Positions 7,773 through 15,952 of a DNA stretch of 64,000 nt are shown here, piece by piece. The position numbers and the translations under genes are program-made. Origin of the DNA: Thalassospira povalilytica (GTDB lineage Bacteria; Pseudomonadota; Alphaproteobacteria; Rhodospirillales; Thalassospiraceae). Positions within the stretch are counted from its first letter, which is position 1; every line of letters begins with the position of its first letter. Below the pieces are notes generated by a model that was not told the DNA's origin, searched no databases, and saw nothing but the letters and a program-made list of their open reading frames with translations. The stretch spans positions 1 to 64,000 of the forward strand of contig NZ_PGTS01000004.1 in NCBI RefSeq assembly GCF_002844235.1. The letters run 5' to 3'.

Positions 7773-10613
7773 TCAGCCTTTGGCTTCGAGCATCTCCTTA
7801 AGCTTGGCAAACGGAGAATCTTCGTTGATCTGGTTGCCTTTGTCCGGGGCCGGGCCACGTCCGCCCGGCTTGCCACCGCGACCACCCTTGCCGCCATGGT
7901 TCGGACGGTTGCCGCCCTTGCCCTTGGGACCGCCTTTGCCGCGTGCATCCTGACGCGGACCACGCTGCTGGCCACGACCGGCACCGCCACGCTTGCGGCG
8001 ATCGACACGGACAAAGTATTTGACCTCGACCAGCTCATCGCCATCCGCATCGGTTTCCGCGGCTTCGGCCGGGGTTGCTTCTGCGGTGTCGGTGGATGCG
8101 GCGTCATTTGCCGGTGCTGTTTCGGCGCTTTCAGCCGGTGCAGCTTCTTCGGTTTTGACTTCGGCATCGGTCTTGGCGGTTTCTTCGGACTTTTTCTCGG
8201 CTTCCTTGGCAAGAAGTTCGGATTTCTTGACCTTGGTTACCTCGGCACACCAGCCAAGAGCAGTAAATACACCTTCGGCCTGCTCGACCGTGCAGCCCAG
8301 AAGTGACAGCAGATCGGGATCAGGACGTACCTTGCCGTCGTTTTCACGGGCCTTCTGACGCAGAAGGGCTGCGAAACGTTCAAGCATGTCCACACGTGCC
8401 GCAAGCGGACCAACCGGCATATAGCCAGCAGCAAGGTAAAAGCCCTTGGAATTGGCACGATCGTTCGGAACCGATGTCCGGCCTGCCGGCGGCAATTCCG
8501 GAAGCGCATCCAGTTCACGGGCAACCGCCCAAAGAATGCCGCGCAGCTCCACCGGATCGGGTTTCAGCGCATCAAGCACATGGACGGTTTCAACACCCAG
8601 ACGCACGCCAAGTTTGGCAAGTGCCTTGCGGTCTTCGTCCGACAGGTCCTTGACCAGGCTTTCGAGTTCCGAGCGCGGTACACAGCCCAGACCTTCGTTC
8701 AGCTGGAACAGAAGACCGCGAATCGGACCGGACAACTGACAATCGCGCAGGCGGGTCAGCATTTTAAGGCGCGCTTCGATATGGGCATTGACGAAATTCT
8801 GCAAACGGGTGCGCACACGCTCACGTGTCGGACCGTCAAAGAACTCGCTGTCGATCACCTGAACTTCGGGCGACAGAACTGTGTCACCTTTTTTCAGCAC
8901 GCCAACCTGCGCACCGTTCCAAAGGACATCAAGCTGCCCATTCACCGCGAACTTGTCGTCTTCGTCGGTTTCAAGTTGTTTGACACGCTGGGCGATTTCG
9001 CCGGTCAGCGCGCGACGTGCGGCACTGGCAATAGCCTTGCCTTCGAAAGCAGCATCGGTTTCATCAGGGATGAAACGGAATCCATCAAGACGGCCGACAA
9101 ATTCACCTTCGACCTGTACTTCACCATTCGCAGTGATGGTAGACATGAGTTCAGACTTGTCCTTGAGACTTTTCAATAAAACCGAGGTCCGTCTGTCAAC
9201 GAACCTTTGGGTCAGGCGTTCATGTAGCACATCTGAGAGCTTATCCTCAATGGCCCGCGTGCGTTCCTGCCAATGATTGGCATCTTCGAGCCAGTGATGC
9301 TTGTGCGATACATATGTCCAGACGCGAATACCTGCCAAACGTGATGACAACTGATCGATATCACCATCATAACGATCCAGACGCAAGACTTGTTCGCCCA
9401 ACCAGTCGATGGGCAGTTTGCTTCCGGGTTTCGCAAGATAGCGATAGATAGATGTTAGCAGCCTTGGATGGGCATCGGTATGGATATTTCTGAAGTCGGG
9501 AATCTGGCAGACTTCCCACAATAACTGTACCCGATCCGGGGCCGATGCAATGCGCGCGACATCTTCGTTATGCGCCAGATGATCGAGCATGATTTCATCG
9601 ACAGGCTCGCGCGCCAGAATAAGGGTCGGGTCATCCGATCGCCGGCGCAAGGATTTCTGCAACGCATCCACAGACCGGAAATCAAGCCGCGCATTGCGCC
9701 AGAATACTTTGGCAAGCGGCTCGAACTCGTGGGCTTCGATCTGTTCGATGATATCGGGATCAATGCCCGAAAGGTTGCCGGTAACCCCAAATGTCCCGTC
9801 ATTCATGTGACGGCCCGCACGTCCGGCAATCTGCGCGGTTTCAGCCGCCGTCAAACCACGGTTGAACTTGCCGTCAAATTTGGTCAGCGCGGCAAAGGCA
9901 ACATGGTTAAGATCAAGGTTAAGCCCCATGCCGATGGCATCGGTCGCAATCAGATGCTCTACATCGCCATTCTGGAACATCTCGACCTGGGCATTGCGGG
10001 TGCGCGGGCTCAGCGCGCCAAGAACCACCGCTGCCCCGCCCTTTTGACGGCGCACCAGTTCGGCCACCGCATAGACTTCCTGTGCCGAAAAGGTCACCAC
10101 AGCCGACTGGGCCGGAAGGCGCTGGATTTTCTTCGATCCGTTATAGCTTAGGGTCGAAAACCGTTCGCGCCGGTCAAATTCGACATTATCAACCAGCTTG
10201 CGGATCACCGGGCGGATGGTTTCCGCCCCCATGAACATGGTCTCTGAGCGCCCGCGCGCATGCAACAGCCGGTCGGTAAAGACATGCCCGCGTTCGGGAT
10301 CGGCACACATCTGGATTTCGTCAATTGCCAGGAAATCGACCTGCTTGGCCACTGGCATGGCTTCGACGGTACACAGGAAATACCGGGCGGTTTTCGGCAG
10401 GATACGCTCTTCGCCGGTGATCAGCGCCACCGCCCCCTTGCCGACCTTGGCCACTGCGCGATCATAGTTTTCACGCGCCAAAAGCCGCAACGGGAACCCG
10501 ATCATCCCGGTCGTATGCGCCAACATCCGTTCCATGGCCAGATGGGTCTTGCCGGTGTTGGTCGGCCCCAATATGGCAAGGATACGAGGACCGGTTCGGG
10601 TTGAAATCTGCAT
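7773..10613 (-). CDS. SUV3-like superfamily 2 RNA helicase
   Basis: About 946 residues. The helicase core has Walker A GPTNTGKTH (about residues 16-24), a DEIQM motif II typical of SUV3-type helicases, and motif VI AQIAGRAGRH. Mitochondrial SUV3 unwinds RNA for degradation, and the alphaproteobacterial homologues are assumed to do similar RNA work. The C-terminal third contains an Ala/Glu-rich acidic stretch followed by a Lys/Gly/Arg-rich tail with repeated KGG and GGR, a likely RNA-binding tail. The ATG at 10613 is preferred over the overlapping TTG one codon upstream; GGAA lies about 8 bases before it. The S4-domain gene follows on the same strand. Confidence 0.9.
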   Translation of the reverse strand: MQISTRTGPRILAILGPTNTGKTHLAMERMLAHTTGMIGFPLRLLARENYDRAVAKVGKGAVALITGEERILPKTARYFLCTVEAMPVAKQVDFLAIDEIQMCADPERGHVFTDRLLHARGRSETMFMGAETIRPVIRKLVDNVEFDRRERFSTLSYNGSKKIQRLPAQSAVVTFSAQEVYAVAELVRRQKGGAAVVLGALSPRTRNAQVEMFQNGDVEHLIATDAIGMGLNLDLNHVAFAALTKFDGKFNRGLTAAETAQIAGRAGRHMNDGTFGVTGNLSGIDPDIIEQIEAHEFEPLAKVFWRNARLDFRSVDALQKSLRRRSDDPTLILAREPVDEIMLDHLAHNEDVARIASAPDRVQLLWEVCQIPDFRNIHTDAHPRLLTSIYRYLAKPGSKLPIDWLGEQVLRLDRYDGDIDQLSSRLAGIRVWTYVSHKHHWLEDANHWQERTRAIEDKLSDVLHERLTQRFVDRRTSVLLKSLKDKSELMSTITANGEVQVEGEFVGRLDGFRFIPDETDAAFEGKAIASAARRALTGEIAQRVKQLETDEDDKFAVNGQLDVLWNGAQVGVLKKGDTVLSPEVQVIDSEFFDGPTRERVRTRLQNFVNAHIEARLKMLTRLRDCQLSGPIRGLLFQLNEGLGCVPRSELESLVKDLSDEDRKALAKLGVRLGVETVHVLDALKPDPVELRGILWAVARELDALPELPPAGRTSVPNDRANSKGFYLAAGYMPVGPLAARVDMLERFAALLRQKARENDGKVRPDPDLLSLLGCTVEQAEGVFTALGWCAEVTKVKKSELLAKEAEKKSEETAKTDAEVKTEEAAPAESAETAPANDAASTDTAEATPAEAAETDADGDELVEVKYFVRVDRRKRGGAGRGQQRGPRQDARGKGGPKGKGGNRPNHGGKGGRGGKPGGRGPAPDKGNQINEDSPFAKLKEMLEAKG

Positions 10614-10766
10614 CAAACTTTTCCAATCGACAGCCCATTGATCCGGACCATCGCAATCTTTGGGCCTTTCAACACGCGAACCGGCGCAATGTCAAGCTTT
10701 CAGCAAAGTTCGTCACATCGTGTCTCCTCCCCCGTCAACACCCCAAACCATTTGCAGGAGGGCCCG

Positions 10767-11075
10767 ATGAGCAACCCCGATTCTGACGACGACAACGAAG
10801 GCCAGGCAGGCACATGGCCAACAGTCGCTGCCAAGGCTGTCAAACGTCAAGTCGAGCCAGAGTGGGAAGAAACCAGTCAAACAAAACCAGTCGACCCTCA
10901 CAATCCAAACGTTGAACCAGAACTTCCTGCGGATAATGAAGATTGGGAATATTGGTGGCGCAAGCTCCTCCAGCCACCGGCAAAACAGCATAAGCCCGGC
11001 TTGCCGAATATCGGTCTCGGACCTTTTGACGCCCCGCGAAAGGAATGGCGTCTATTCCGACGCCCCAAGATCTGA
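10767..11075 (+). CDS. Small acidic/proline-rich protein paired with an HNH nuclease
   Basis: 102 residues; family not recognised. The ATG at 10767 has a textbook AGGAGG 6 bases upstream, so this start is chosen over an in-frame start at 10638. The N-terminal half is acidic (SDDDNEGQ, EPEWEE, DNEDWEYWW); the C-terminal half is basic and Pro-rich, ending APRKEWRLFRRPKI. No signal peptide or membrane segment is seen. The HNH-type gene follows after a 31-bp gap on the same strand, so the two probably form one unit. It could be a partner, inhibitor or targeting protein for that nuclease; nothing in the sequence decides between these. Confidence 0.7.
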   Translation: MSNPDSDDDNEGQAGTWPTVAAKAVKRQVEPEWEETSQTKPVDPHNPNVEPELPADNEDWEYWWRKLLQPPAKQHKPGLPNIGLGPFDAPRKEWRLFRRPKI

Positions 11076-11106
11076 CACCCCCAGTAAGTACTAGGACCAA
11101 CACCGA

Positions 11107-11868
11107 ATGATTGTTCTGTTCAAAGTATCGACGCGTGAAAAATTTAGCCCTTTCATCCCCGGTCCTGAAACCGCTGGATACTTCAATGCATGGCGATTTG
11201 ACATCGCCAAGGTTCCTGATCAGGATTTCGGGCGCGGCATAGAAAACTGCTTCAAATGCCCATGCTGCGAGCGCATCTTACCCACCGTATTTGCAGAGGC
11301 TGATCATCTGTTTCCCAAATCGGCGCTGCTTCAGGCACTCACTGGTGCCACCTATGCCGGGTGGCGGCGGTTTACAGAACTCGCAAACGAGGCAAACAAA
11401 AAGGATAACTATGTCTCGCCGGACGGAAACGTAGCGAACTTGAAGCTTGGTAAATCGGTCTTGCGTCTGCCTGATTACGACAACCTGACCGGGATTCTCG
11501 CCGACAACTCGGACGAAGGTTACGAACTTATCAAGGCGATCTACACGACCCCAGACGCCATTGAAAAAGACTATGATTCCGACGAGGTAAAGGTTGCCCA
11601 CTGGGCAATGTCGGGGATTCAAAACGATAGCGGCATCGTACTCGATAACAGCGGAACAGAAATCCTATTTGCCGACCTTGCCGCCTTTGACATTACGAAC
11701 ATCGCGTTCCTTTGTTCCGTTTGCAATCAAGCCAAGAACAAAGACTTCTTCCCTGCTCACAAGGGGTTTCGAACGCGTATCAACCAACAAAAGCAGCTTG
11801 TCCACATTACCAAGGGCAGCATCATGCTGAGCAACTCGGGTAACACCTATATTGAGCAACGCAATTAG
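11107..11868 (+). CDS. HNH-type endonuclease-like protein with a long internal insertion
   Basis: 253 residues. The elements of a zinc-stabilised HNH (beta-beta-alpha metal) fold are in the right order: a cysteine cluster (C51, C53, C54), ADHLFPKS (D66-H67, the catalytic Asp-His position), then TNIAFLCSVCNQAKNK (N198, C203, C206, N207). The spacing between DH and the N/CxxCN part is about 130 residues, far longer than in a compact HNH domain, so a lineage-specific insertion of about 90-100 residues sits inside the fold. The C-terminus is basic. A GGA lies about 11 bases before the ATG. It lies between housekeeping genes with a small partner gene upstream. Nuclease activity and target (restriction, toxin or repair) are inferred. 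Confidence 0.75.
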   Translation: MIVLFKVSTREKFSPFIPGPETAGYFNAWRFDIAKVPDQDFGRGIENCFKCPCCERILPTVFAEADHLFPKSALLQALTGATYAGWRRFTELANEANKKDNYVSPDGNVANLKLGKSVLRLPDYDNLTGILADNSDEGYELIKAIYTTPDAIEKDYDSDEVKVAHWAMSGIQNDSGIVLDNSGTEILFADLAAFDITNIAFLCSVCNQAKNKDFFPAHKGFRTRINQQKQLVHITKGSIMLSNSGNTYIEQRN

Positions 11869-11891
11869 GTACTAACGCAAACTGAGTGTCA

Positions 11892-12350
11892 CTATTTCCC
11901 GTGTTCGAGCAACGGTGCCCCTGGCCCATCCTTTGCCAACTCATCTGCCGGGTTGCGCAGCGGGCAATCTGATATCGACAGGCATCCACAGCCAATACAT
12001 TGCCCCAACTGATCACGAAGTCGGGTCAGTTGATCGATCCGCTCGTTCAAGTCATCGCACCATTGCGAAGACAGTTTTTCCCAGTCCTTGGCATTGGGGA
12101 CCGTGTTATGGGGCAACTTGTCAAAGGCTTCTGCAATTTCAGAAAGCGGTATCCCGGTTTTCTGGGCGACCTTGATGATGGCAAGCTTGCGCAACACGCC
12201 GCGGTGAAACCGGCGCTGATTGCCATCGGTGCGGATCGAACTGATCAGACCTTTGCGTTCATAAAAATGCACAGCCGACACCGCAATCCCGCAGCGGCTG
12301 GCAACTTCCCCGACGCTCAGATAACGCTGTAACACACCGCTTCCGGCCAT
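11892..12350 (-). CDS. soxR: SoxR redox-sensing MerR-family regulator
   Basis: 152 residues. An N-terminal MerR winged helix ([30 protein letters not shown]) is followed by a dimerisation helix and the SoxR [2Fe-2S] signature: C118, C121, C123 and C129 in [12 protein letters not shown]. SoxR is activated when redox-cycling compounds or superoxide oxidise the cluster, and it then distorts a promoter with an over-long spacer. The ATG at 12350 has AGGAGG 5 bases upstream, better than the ATG at 12365. It is divergent from an NADPH-dependent FMN reductase gene, and the intergenic region has an imperfect SoxR box. That gene is therefore the likely target. Confidence 0.93.
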   Translation of the reverse strand: MAGSGVLQRYLSVGEVASRCGIAVSAVHFYERKGLISSIRTDGNQRRFHRGVLRKLAIIKVAQKTGIPLSEIAEAFDKLPHNTVPNAKDWEKLSSQWCDDLNERIDQLTRLRDQLGQCIGCGCLSISDCPLRNPADELAKDGPGAPLLEHGK

Positions 12351-12396
12351 TTCCCCCTCCTGCATCCTGCCTTCTGACAGCTATCGAATTTCATTG

Positions 12397-12427
12397 TTGA
12401 CCTTAACATTAGTTGAGGTTCTAGAAG
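12397..12427 (+). promoter_or_regulatory. SoxR-type promoter with operator in a 19-bp spacer
   Basis: A -35 hexamer TTGACC (12397-12402) and a -10-like TAGAAG (12422-12427) are separated by 19 bp, the over-long spacer typical of MerR-family promoters. Between them lies an imperfect 18-bp palindrome CCTTAAC-ATTA-GTTGAGG (12401-12418; 6 of 7 arm positions pair), close to the enterobacterial SoxR consensus CCTCAAG-TTAA-CTTGAGG as I recall it. Transcription would start near 12434 toward the FMN reductase. This rules out the in-frame ATG at 12394 as the start of that gene. Confidence 0.75.
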
Positions 12428-12465
12428 CTTACGCATTGAAGCGAAATTATCAAGGAGTCAAATCC

Positions 12466-13056
12466 GTGAAAGAAACATTCAATGTCGCCATCATCTATGG
12501 CAGCGCACGAGAGGGGCGGCTTTGTGACATGGTTGCGCGCTGGGTACTGACAACACTCGGATCGGATCGCGATCTTTCACTTGATACGATTGATCCGGCT
12601 GTCCTGAACCTTCCGGCGACCCATACGCGGGCAGAACATCCGGGCATTGATGAACTGCACACCGCCCTTTCAGAGGCCGATGCCTTTATCGTCGTGACAC
12701 CGGAATACAATCACAGCTTTACCGGCGAGCTGAAATTGCTGATTGATGCAGCCAAACAGCCATGGCGTCGCAAGCCGGTCGCCTTTGTTTCCTATGGCGG
12801 GATGTCAGGGGGATTGCGCGCAGTCGAGCAATTGCGTCTTGTCTTTGCCGAACTTCATGCCGTGACCATGCGCGACGTGGTGAGCTTTGCAAACGTCTGG
12901 GACCGTTTTGACGAAGACGGAAACCCAATCGACCAGGAAAGCACAAACCAGGCACTGCATCACATGGTGGGCGACCTGAAATGGTGGGCCGGCGCATTGC
13001 GTGATGCCCGGTATCCGAACAGCAGCCAGCAGCTTCGAACCGCTGTTGCATCCTGA
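12466..13056 (+). CDS. NADPH-dependent FMN reductase / flavodoxin-like quinone reductase
   Basis: 196 residues from a GTG at 12466, preceded by AAGGAG 8 bases upstream. The fold is flavodoxin-like: FNVAIIYGSAREGR (phosphate-binding loop for FMN), VVTPEYNHSFTGELKLLID (the PEYN motif of NADPH-FMN reductases and chromate/quinone reductases) and SYGGMSGG. Enzymes of this family use two-electron transfer to detoxify quinones. That fits the divergent soxR gene and the SoxR-type promoter just upstream: redox-cycling compounds would activate SoxR and so induce this reductase. The upstream in-frame ATG at 12394 lies in the promoter itself and is rejected. Confidence 0.88.
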   Translation: MKETFNVAIIYGSAREGRLCDMVARWVLTTLGSDRDLSLDTIDPAVLNLPATHTRAEHPGIDELHTALSEADAFIVVTPEYNHSFTGELKLLIDAAKQPWRRKPVAFVSYGGMSGGLRAVEQLRLVFAELHAVTMRDVVSFANVWDRFDEDGNPIDQESTNQALHHMVGDLKWWAGALRDARYPNSSQQLRTAVAS

Positions 13057-13190
13057 CCAATAAAAACAGTCAAAACCCGGCAGGCGAAAGCCCGATATCC
13101 GTCCGACTGCGACTTTTGTGCTTTGCCCTTCTCGCGCCACCAGCGCATTTGGCGGAAAACCACAAGATCAGGCTCAAACAAATCAGCCCC

Positions 13191-13224
13191 CAAAAGCAAA
13201 ACGGGGCGACCATAAGGTCGCCCC
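13191..13224 (-). terminator. Rho-independent terminator of hpf
   Basis: A perfect 9-bp stem GGGGCGACC/GGTCGCCCC (13203-13211 and 13216-13224) with a 4-base loop. In the minus direction it is followed by GTTTTGCTTTT. It lies 51 bp past the hpf stop codon. Confidence 0.8.
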
Positions 13225-13275
13225 GCCAATCAATGCCGGTCGGTCATCATCATTCGACCATCACCGGTCGGATCA

Positions 13276-13602
13276 TTAATGGTTACGCATCTTGTCCGCA
13301 TAATCCTTGAGCTGTCGGCGTGCGGCCTGGAAACTGTTTTTAAGCGCGACATAAACATCTTCATGGGCATGATCAGCACTGTCACGCTTTACCATGATTT
13401 CCTTGCCCGGCACATTGATCCCGAAATGTACGGCGAAACGGTTACCGTGGTTATGGGATGCTTGGGGTCGTTCCACCACAACATGACAACTGGTCATGCG
13501 ATCGAAGGTTTCTTCCAGTTTTTGCACCTTGAAACGGATACGCTCGTCAAGCGCATCAGACTGATCAACATCACGGTAGGTGATTTGAACGGGAACCTTC
13601 AT
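13276..13602 (-). CDS. hpf: Ribosome hibernation-promoting factor, short form
   Basis: 108 residues matching the HPF/RaiA (YfiA) fold: a beta strand VPVQITYRDVD, the helix DERIRFKVQKLEETFDRM, VVVERPQ, and the C-terminal helix EDVYVALKNSFQAARRQLKDY. It has only the N-terminal ribosome-binding domain and lacks the C-terminal dimerisation domain of long HPF, which in many alphaproteobacteria is fused. The ATG has AGGAGG 8 bases upstream. Such proteins bind the decoding centre of idle ribosomes. A separate gene at 38997 carries an RMF-like domain, so both halves of a short-HPF/RMF type hibernation system may exist here. It is divergent from htpG. Confidence 0.85.
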   Translation of the reverse strand: MKVPVQITYRDVDQSDALDERIRFKVQKLEETFDRMTSCHVVVERPQASHNHGNRFAVHFGINVPGKEIMVKRDSADHAHEDVYVALKNSFQAARRQLKDYADKMRNH

Positions 13603-13915
13603 GATACGGCCTCCTGTTTAAAGCCTTGGACGCAAAGCAGGGCGTTGCACCCTGCCGTTTACCCCCGGTCCATTTGCTGTCCCGGGAAATTCAGGAACGC
13701 TTGGGTTTTGGTTTACGCGCCCCTTTTGAAAAACCGTCTATATCTATACTTAGGATACAGGACTTGCGCTGCAAGGTGCGTTGACGCATATCAAGCGCGG
13801 TCAGTAGCAATAACAGGTCACATTGCTATTTCGTGTAGCCCGTTGAAGTGTTGCAACTTCTGCCGATTGCGGGGAAGTTCAACAGACGCTTGAAACAAAG
13901 GAGAATAAAGAGGTC
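13603..13915. promoter_or_regulatory. hpf-htpG divergent intergenic region
   Basis: 313 bp without a gene. An AT-rich stretch holds TATACT (13745-13750), a good -10 reading toward htpG. TTTGAA (13725-13730) lies 14 bp upstream; together they resemble a heat-shock (RpoH-like) element (TTGAA followed after a short spacer by TATA), though the match is loose. GAGG lies just before the htpG ATG. No terminator or repeat is seen. Confidence 0.35.
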
Positions 13916-15796
13916 ATGACGGAAGAAAAAATGCGGTTCGAGGCCGAGGTCAGCCGACTGCTCGATATCGTTGTCCATTCGCTGTATTCAAACAAGGACA
14001 TCTTCCTGCGCGAGCTGATCTCCAACGCTTCGGATGCGTGCGACAAATTGCGTTACGAAGCGATTGCCAAACCGGAACTGCTCGCAGGCGACGCTGAATT
14101 CAAGGTCCGCCTTCTGACAGACAATGTCCGCAATGTTCTGACGATTGCCGATAACGGGATCGGGATGAACAAGGAAGACCTGATCGACAATCTTGGCACC
14201 ATTGCCAATTCCGGCACCGCCAAGTTCCTTGATGCGGTCTCCAAATCCGACAATCCGAAGGATGTCGACCTGATTGGTCAGTTTGGTGTCGGTTTCTATT
14301 CCGCCTTCATGGTGGCAAACCGGGTTGATGTCGTAAGTCGCAAGGCCGGCGAAGACCAGGCATGGAAATGGTCATCGGACGGCAAGGGCGAATACACCAT
14401 TTCCGAAGCCGAAATGGAAGGCCGCGGCACCCAGATCACCCTGCATCTGACCGACGAATTCAAGGAATTCACCGAAGAATACAAGCTCCGCCATATCGTC
14501 AAAACCTATTCCGATCATATCGGCATTCCGGTGGTTCTGATGAAGGCCGATGGTGACGAGACCCTCAATGAGGCTTCCGCCCTTTGGACCCGTCCGAAAT
14601 CCGAAGTCACCGAGGAACAGTACAAGGAATTCTACAAACACAATTCGCATGCGTTTGATGATCCTTGGAAAACCATCCACTATCAGGCCGAAGGCGCGAT
14701 TGAATACACCGGCCTTCTTTACCTTCCGACCATGCGGCCGTTCGATCTTTATGATCCGCAGCGCAAAGGCCATCTGAAACTTTATGTCCGCAAGGTCTTC
14801 ATCACCGAAGGTGCAGACGAATTGCTGCCGCCATGGCTGCGTTTTGTTTCCGGTGTGGTCGACAGTCAGGACCTGCCCCTTAACGTCTCGCGCGAGATGT
14901 TGCAGCACAACCCCGTCCTGACCAAGATCAAGAACGGCCTGACCAAAAAGGTCCTGTCCGAACTGGAAACAGCCGCCAAGAAGGACGCCGAAGGGTTTGA
15001 CACCTTCTGGGAAAACTTTGGTGCTGTGGTCAAGGAAGGGCTTTACGAAGACCAGTCCAACCGTGCGCGCATCCTCAAAATCGCCAAGTTCCGTTCGACC
15101 CATGGCGATGGCTGGACCACGCTTTCGGAATATGTCGAACGCATGAAAGAAGGCCAGAAGGCCATCTACTATATCAGCGGCGAAGATATCGAAGCCCTGA
15201 AACGCAGTCCGCAGCTTGAAGGCTTTGCCGCCAAGGGGATCGAGGTCCTGCTTCTGACCGATCCGGTCGATGAATTCTGGATGCCGTCAGTTGGCCAGTT
15301 TGAAGAAAAGGACTTCAAATCGGTCACCCGTGGCGGTGCCGATCTCAATGACGTCAAATCCGATGACAAGGATGACGCCAAGGACGAGAAAAAGGACGAT
15401 GCCGCCAGTGACGCGTCACTTGATGCATTGATCGCATCGATCAAGATCGCCCTTGGCACCGGTGTTAAGGACGTTCGGGAATCTGATCGCCTGACCAGTT
15501 CAGCCTGCTGCTTGATTGCCGATGAAACCGGCATGGATCTGCGGATGGAACGTTTGATGAAACAACATAACCGCGTTGATGAAATCAGCCCGCGTATCCT
15601 TGAAATCAATCCGAAGCACAGCCTGATCAAAAAGCTGTCTGACATTGCCATCAAGGATGCCAAGGCACCGATTCTCAATGATGCGGCCCAGTTGCTGCTT
15701 GATCAGGCCCGCATCCTCGAAGGCGAAGCCCTGCCCGATCCGGTCAGCTTTGCACGCCGCCTTGATCTGATCATGGAAAAGGGTCTGGGTGCATAA
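13916..15796 (+). CDS. htpG: Molecular chaperone HtpG (Hsp90)
   Basis: 626 residues, the usual length. The N-terminal GHKL ATPase domain shows FLRELISNASDACDKLR, DNGIGM, LGTIANSGT and GQFGVGFYSAF. The middle domain has the catalytic-loop region LPLNVSREMLQ, and the C-terminal dimerisation domain ends RRLDLIMEKG. An acidic/lysine-rich linker (DDKDDAKDEKKDD, about residues 485-500) separates the middle and C-terminal domains. HtpG is an ATP-dependent homodimeric cytoplasmic chaperone. The gene stands alone, with an upstream AT-rich promoter region and a terminator downstream. Confidence 0.97.
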   Translation: MTEEKMRFEAEVSRLLDIVVHSLYSNKDIFLRELISNASDACDKLRYEAIAKPELLAGDAEFKVRLLTDNVRNVLTIADNGIGMNKEDLIDNLGTIANSGTAKFLDAVSKSDNPKDVDLIGQFGVGFYSAFMVANRVDVVSRKAGEDQAWKWSSDGKGEYTISEAEMEGRGTQITLHLTDEFKEFTEEYKLRHIVKTYSDHIGIPVVLMKADGDETLNEASALWTRPKSEVTEEQYKEFYKHNSHAFDDPWKTIHYQAEGAIEYTGLLYLPTMRPFDLYDPQRKGHLKLYVRKVFITEGADELLPPWLRFVSGVVDSQDLPLNVSREMLQHNPVLTKIKNGLTKKVLSELETAAKKDAEGFDTFWENFGAVVKEGLYEDQSNRARILKIAKFRSTHGDGWTTLSEYVERMKEGQKAIYYISGEDIEALKRSPQLEGFAAKGIEVLLLTDPVDEFWMPSVGQFEEKDFKSVTRGGADLNDVKSDDKDDAKDEKKDDAASDASLDALIASIKIALGTGVKDVRESDRLTSSACCLIADETGMDLRMERLMKQHNRVDEISPRILEINPKHSLIKKLSDIAIKDAKAPILNDAAQLLLDQARILEGEALPDPVSFARRLDLIMEKGLGA

Positions 15797-15821
15797 ACCC
15801 GACACACCAACCAATATTGAG

Positions 15822-15854
15822 AACGGCGCGTCACAAGATGCGCCGTTTTCTTTT
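15822..15854 (+). terminator. Rho-independent terminator of htpG
   Basis: A stem of 8 bp, AACGGCGC/GCGCCGTT, followed by TTCTTTT, 25 bp past the htpG stop. Confidence 0.8.
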
Positions 15855-15952
15855 GCATATCGGCAAAATTTAAAATGCTTATTTACCAACAACGGGCATA
15901 AAGGCCCCACATGTGAAAGAAGCTCGGAACCGACGGGAAGGCCCAAAACACC

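Noticed and set aside
12394-12465. Upstream in-frame start for the FMN reductase
   Set aside because: The ATG at 12394 lies before the -35 of the SoxR-type promoter; the GTG at 12466 has an AAGGAG site.
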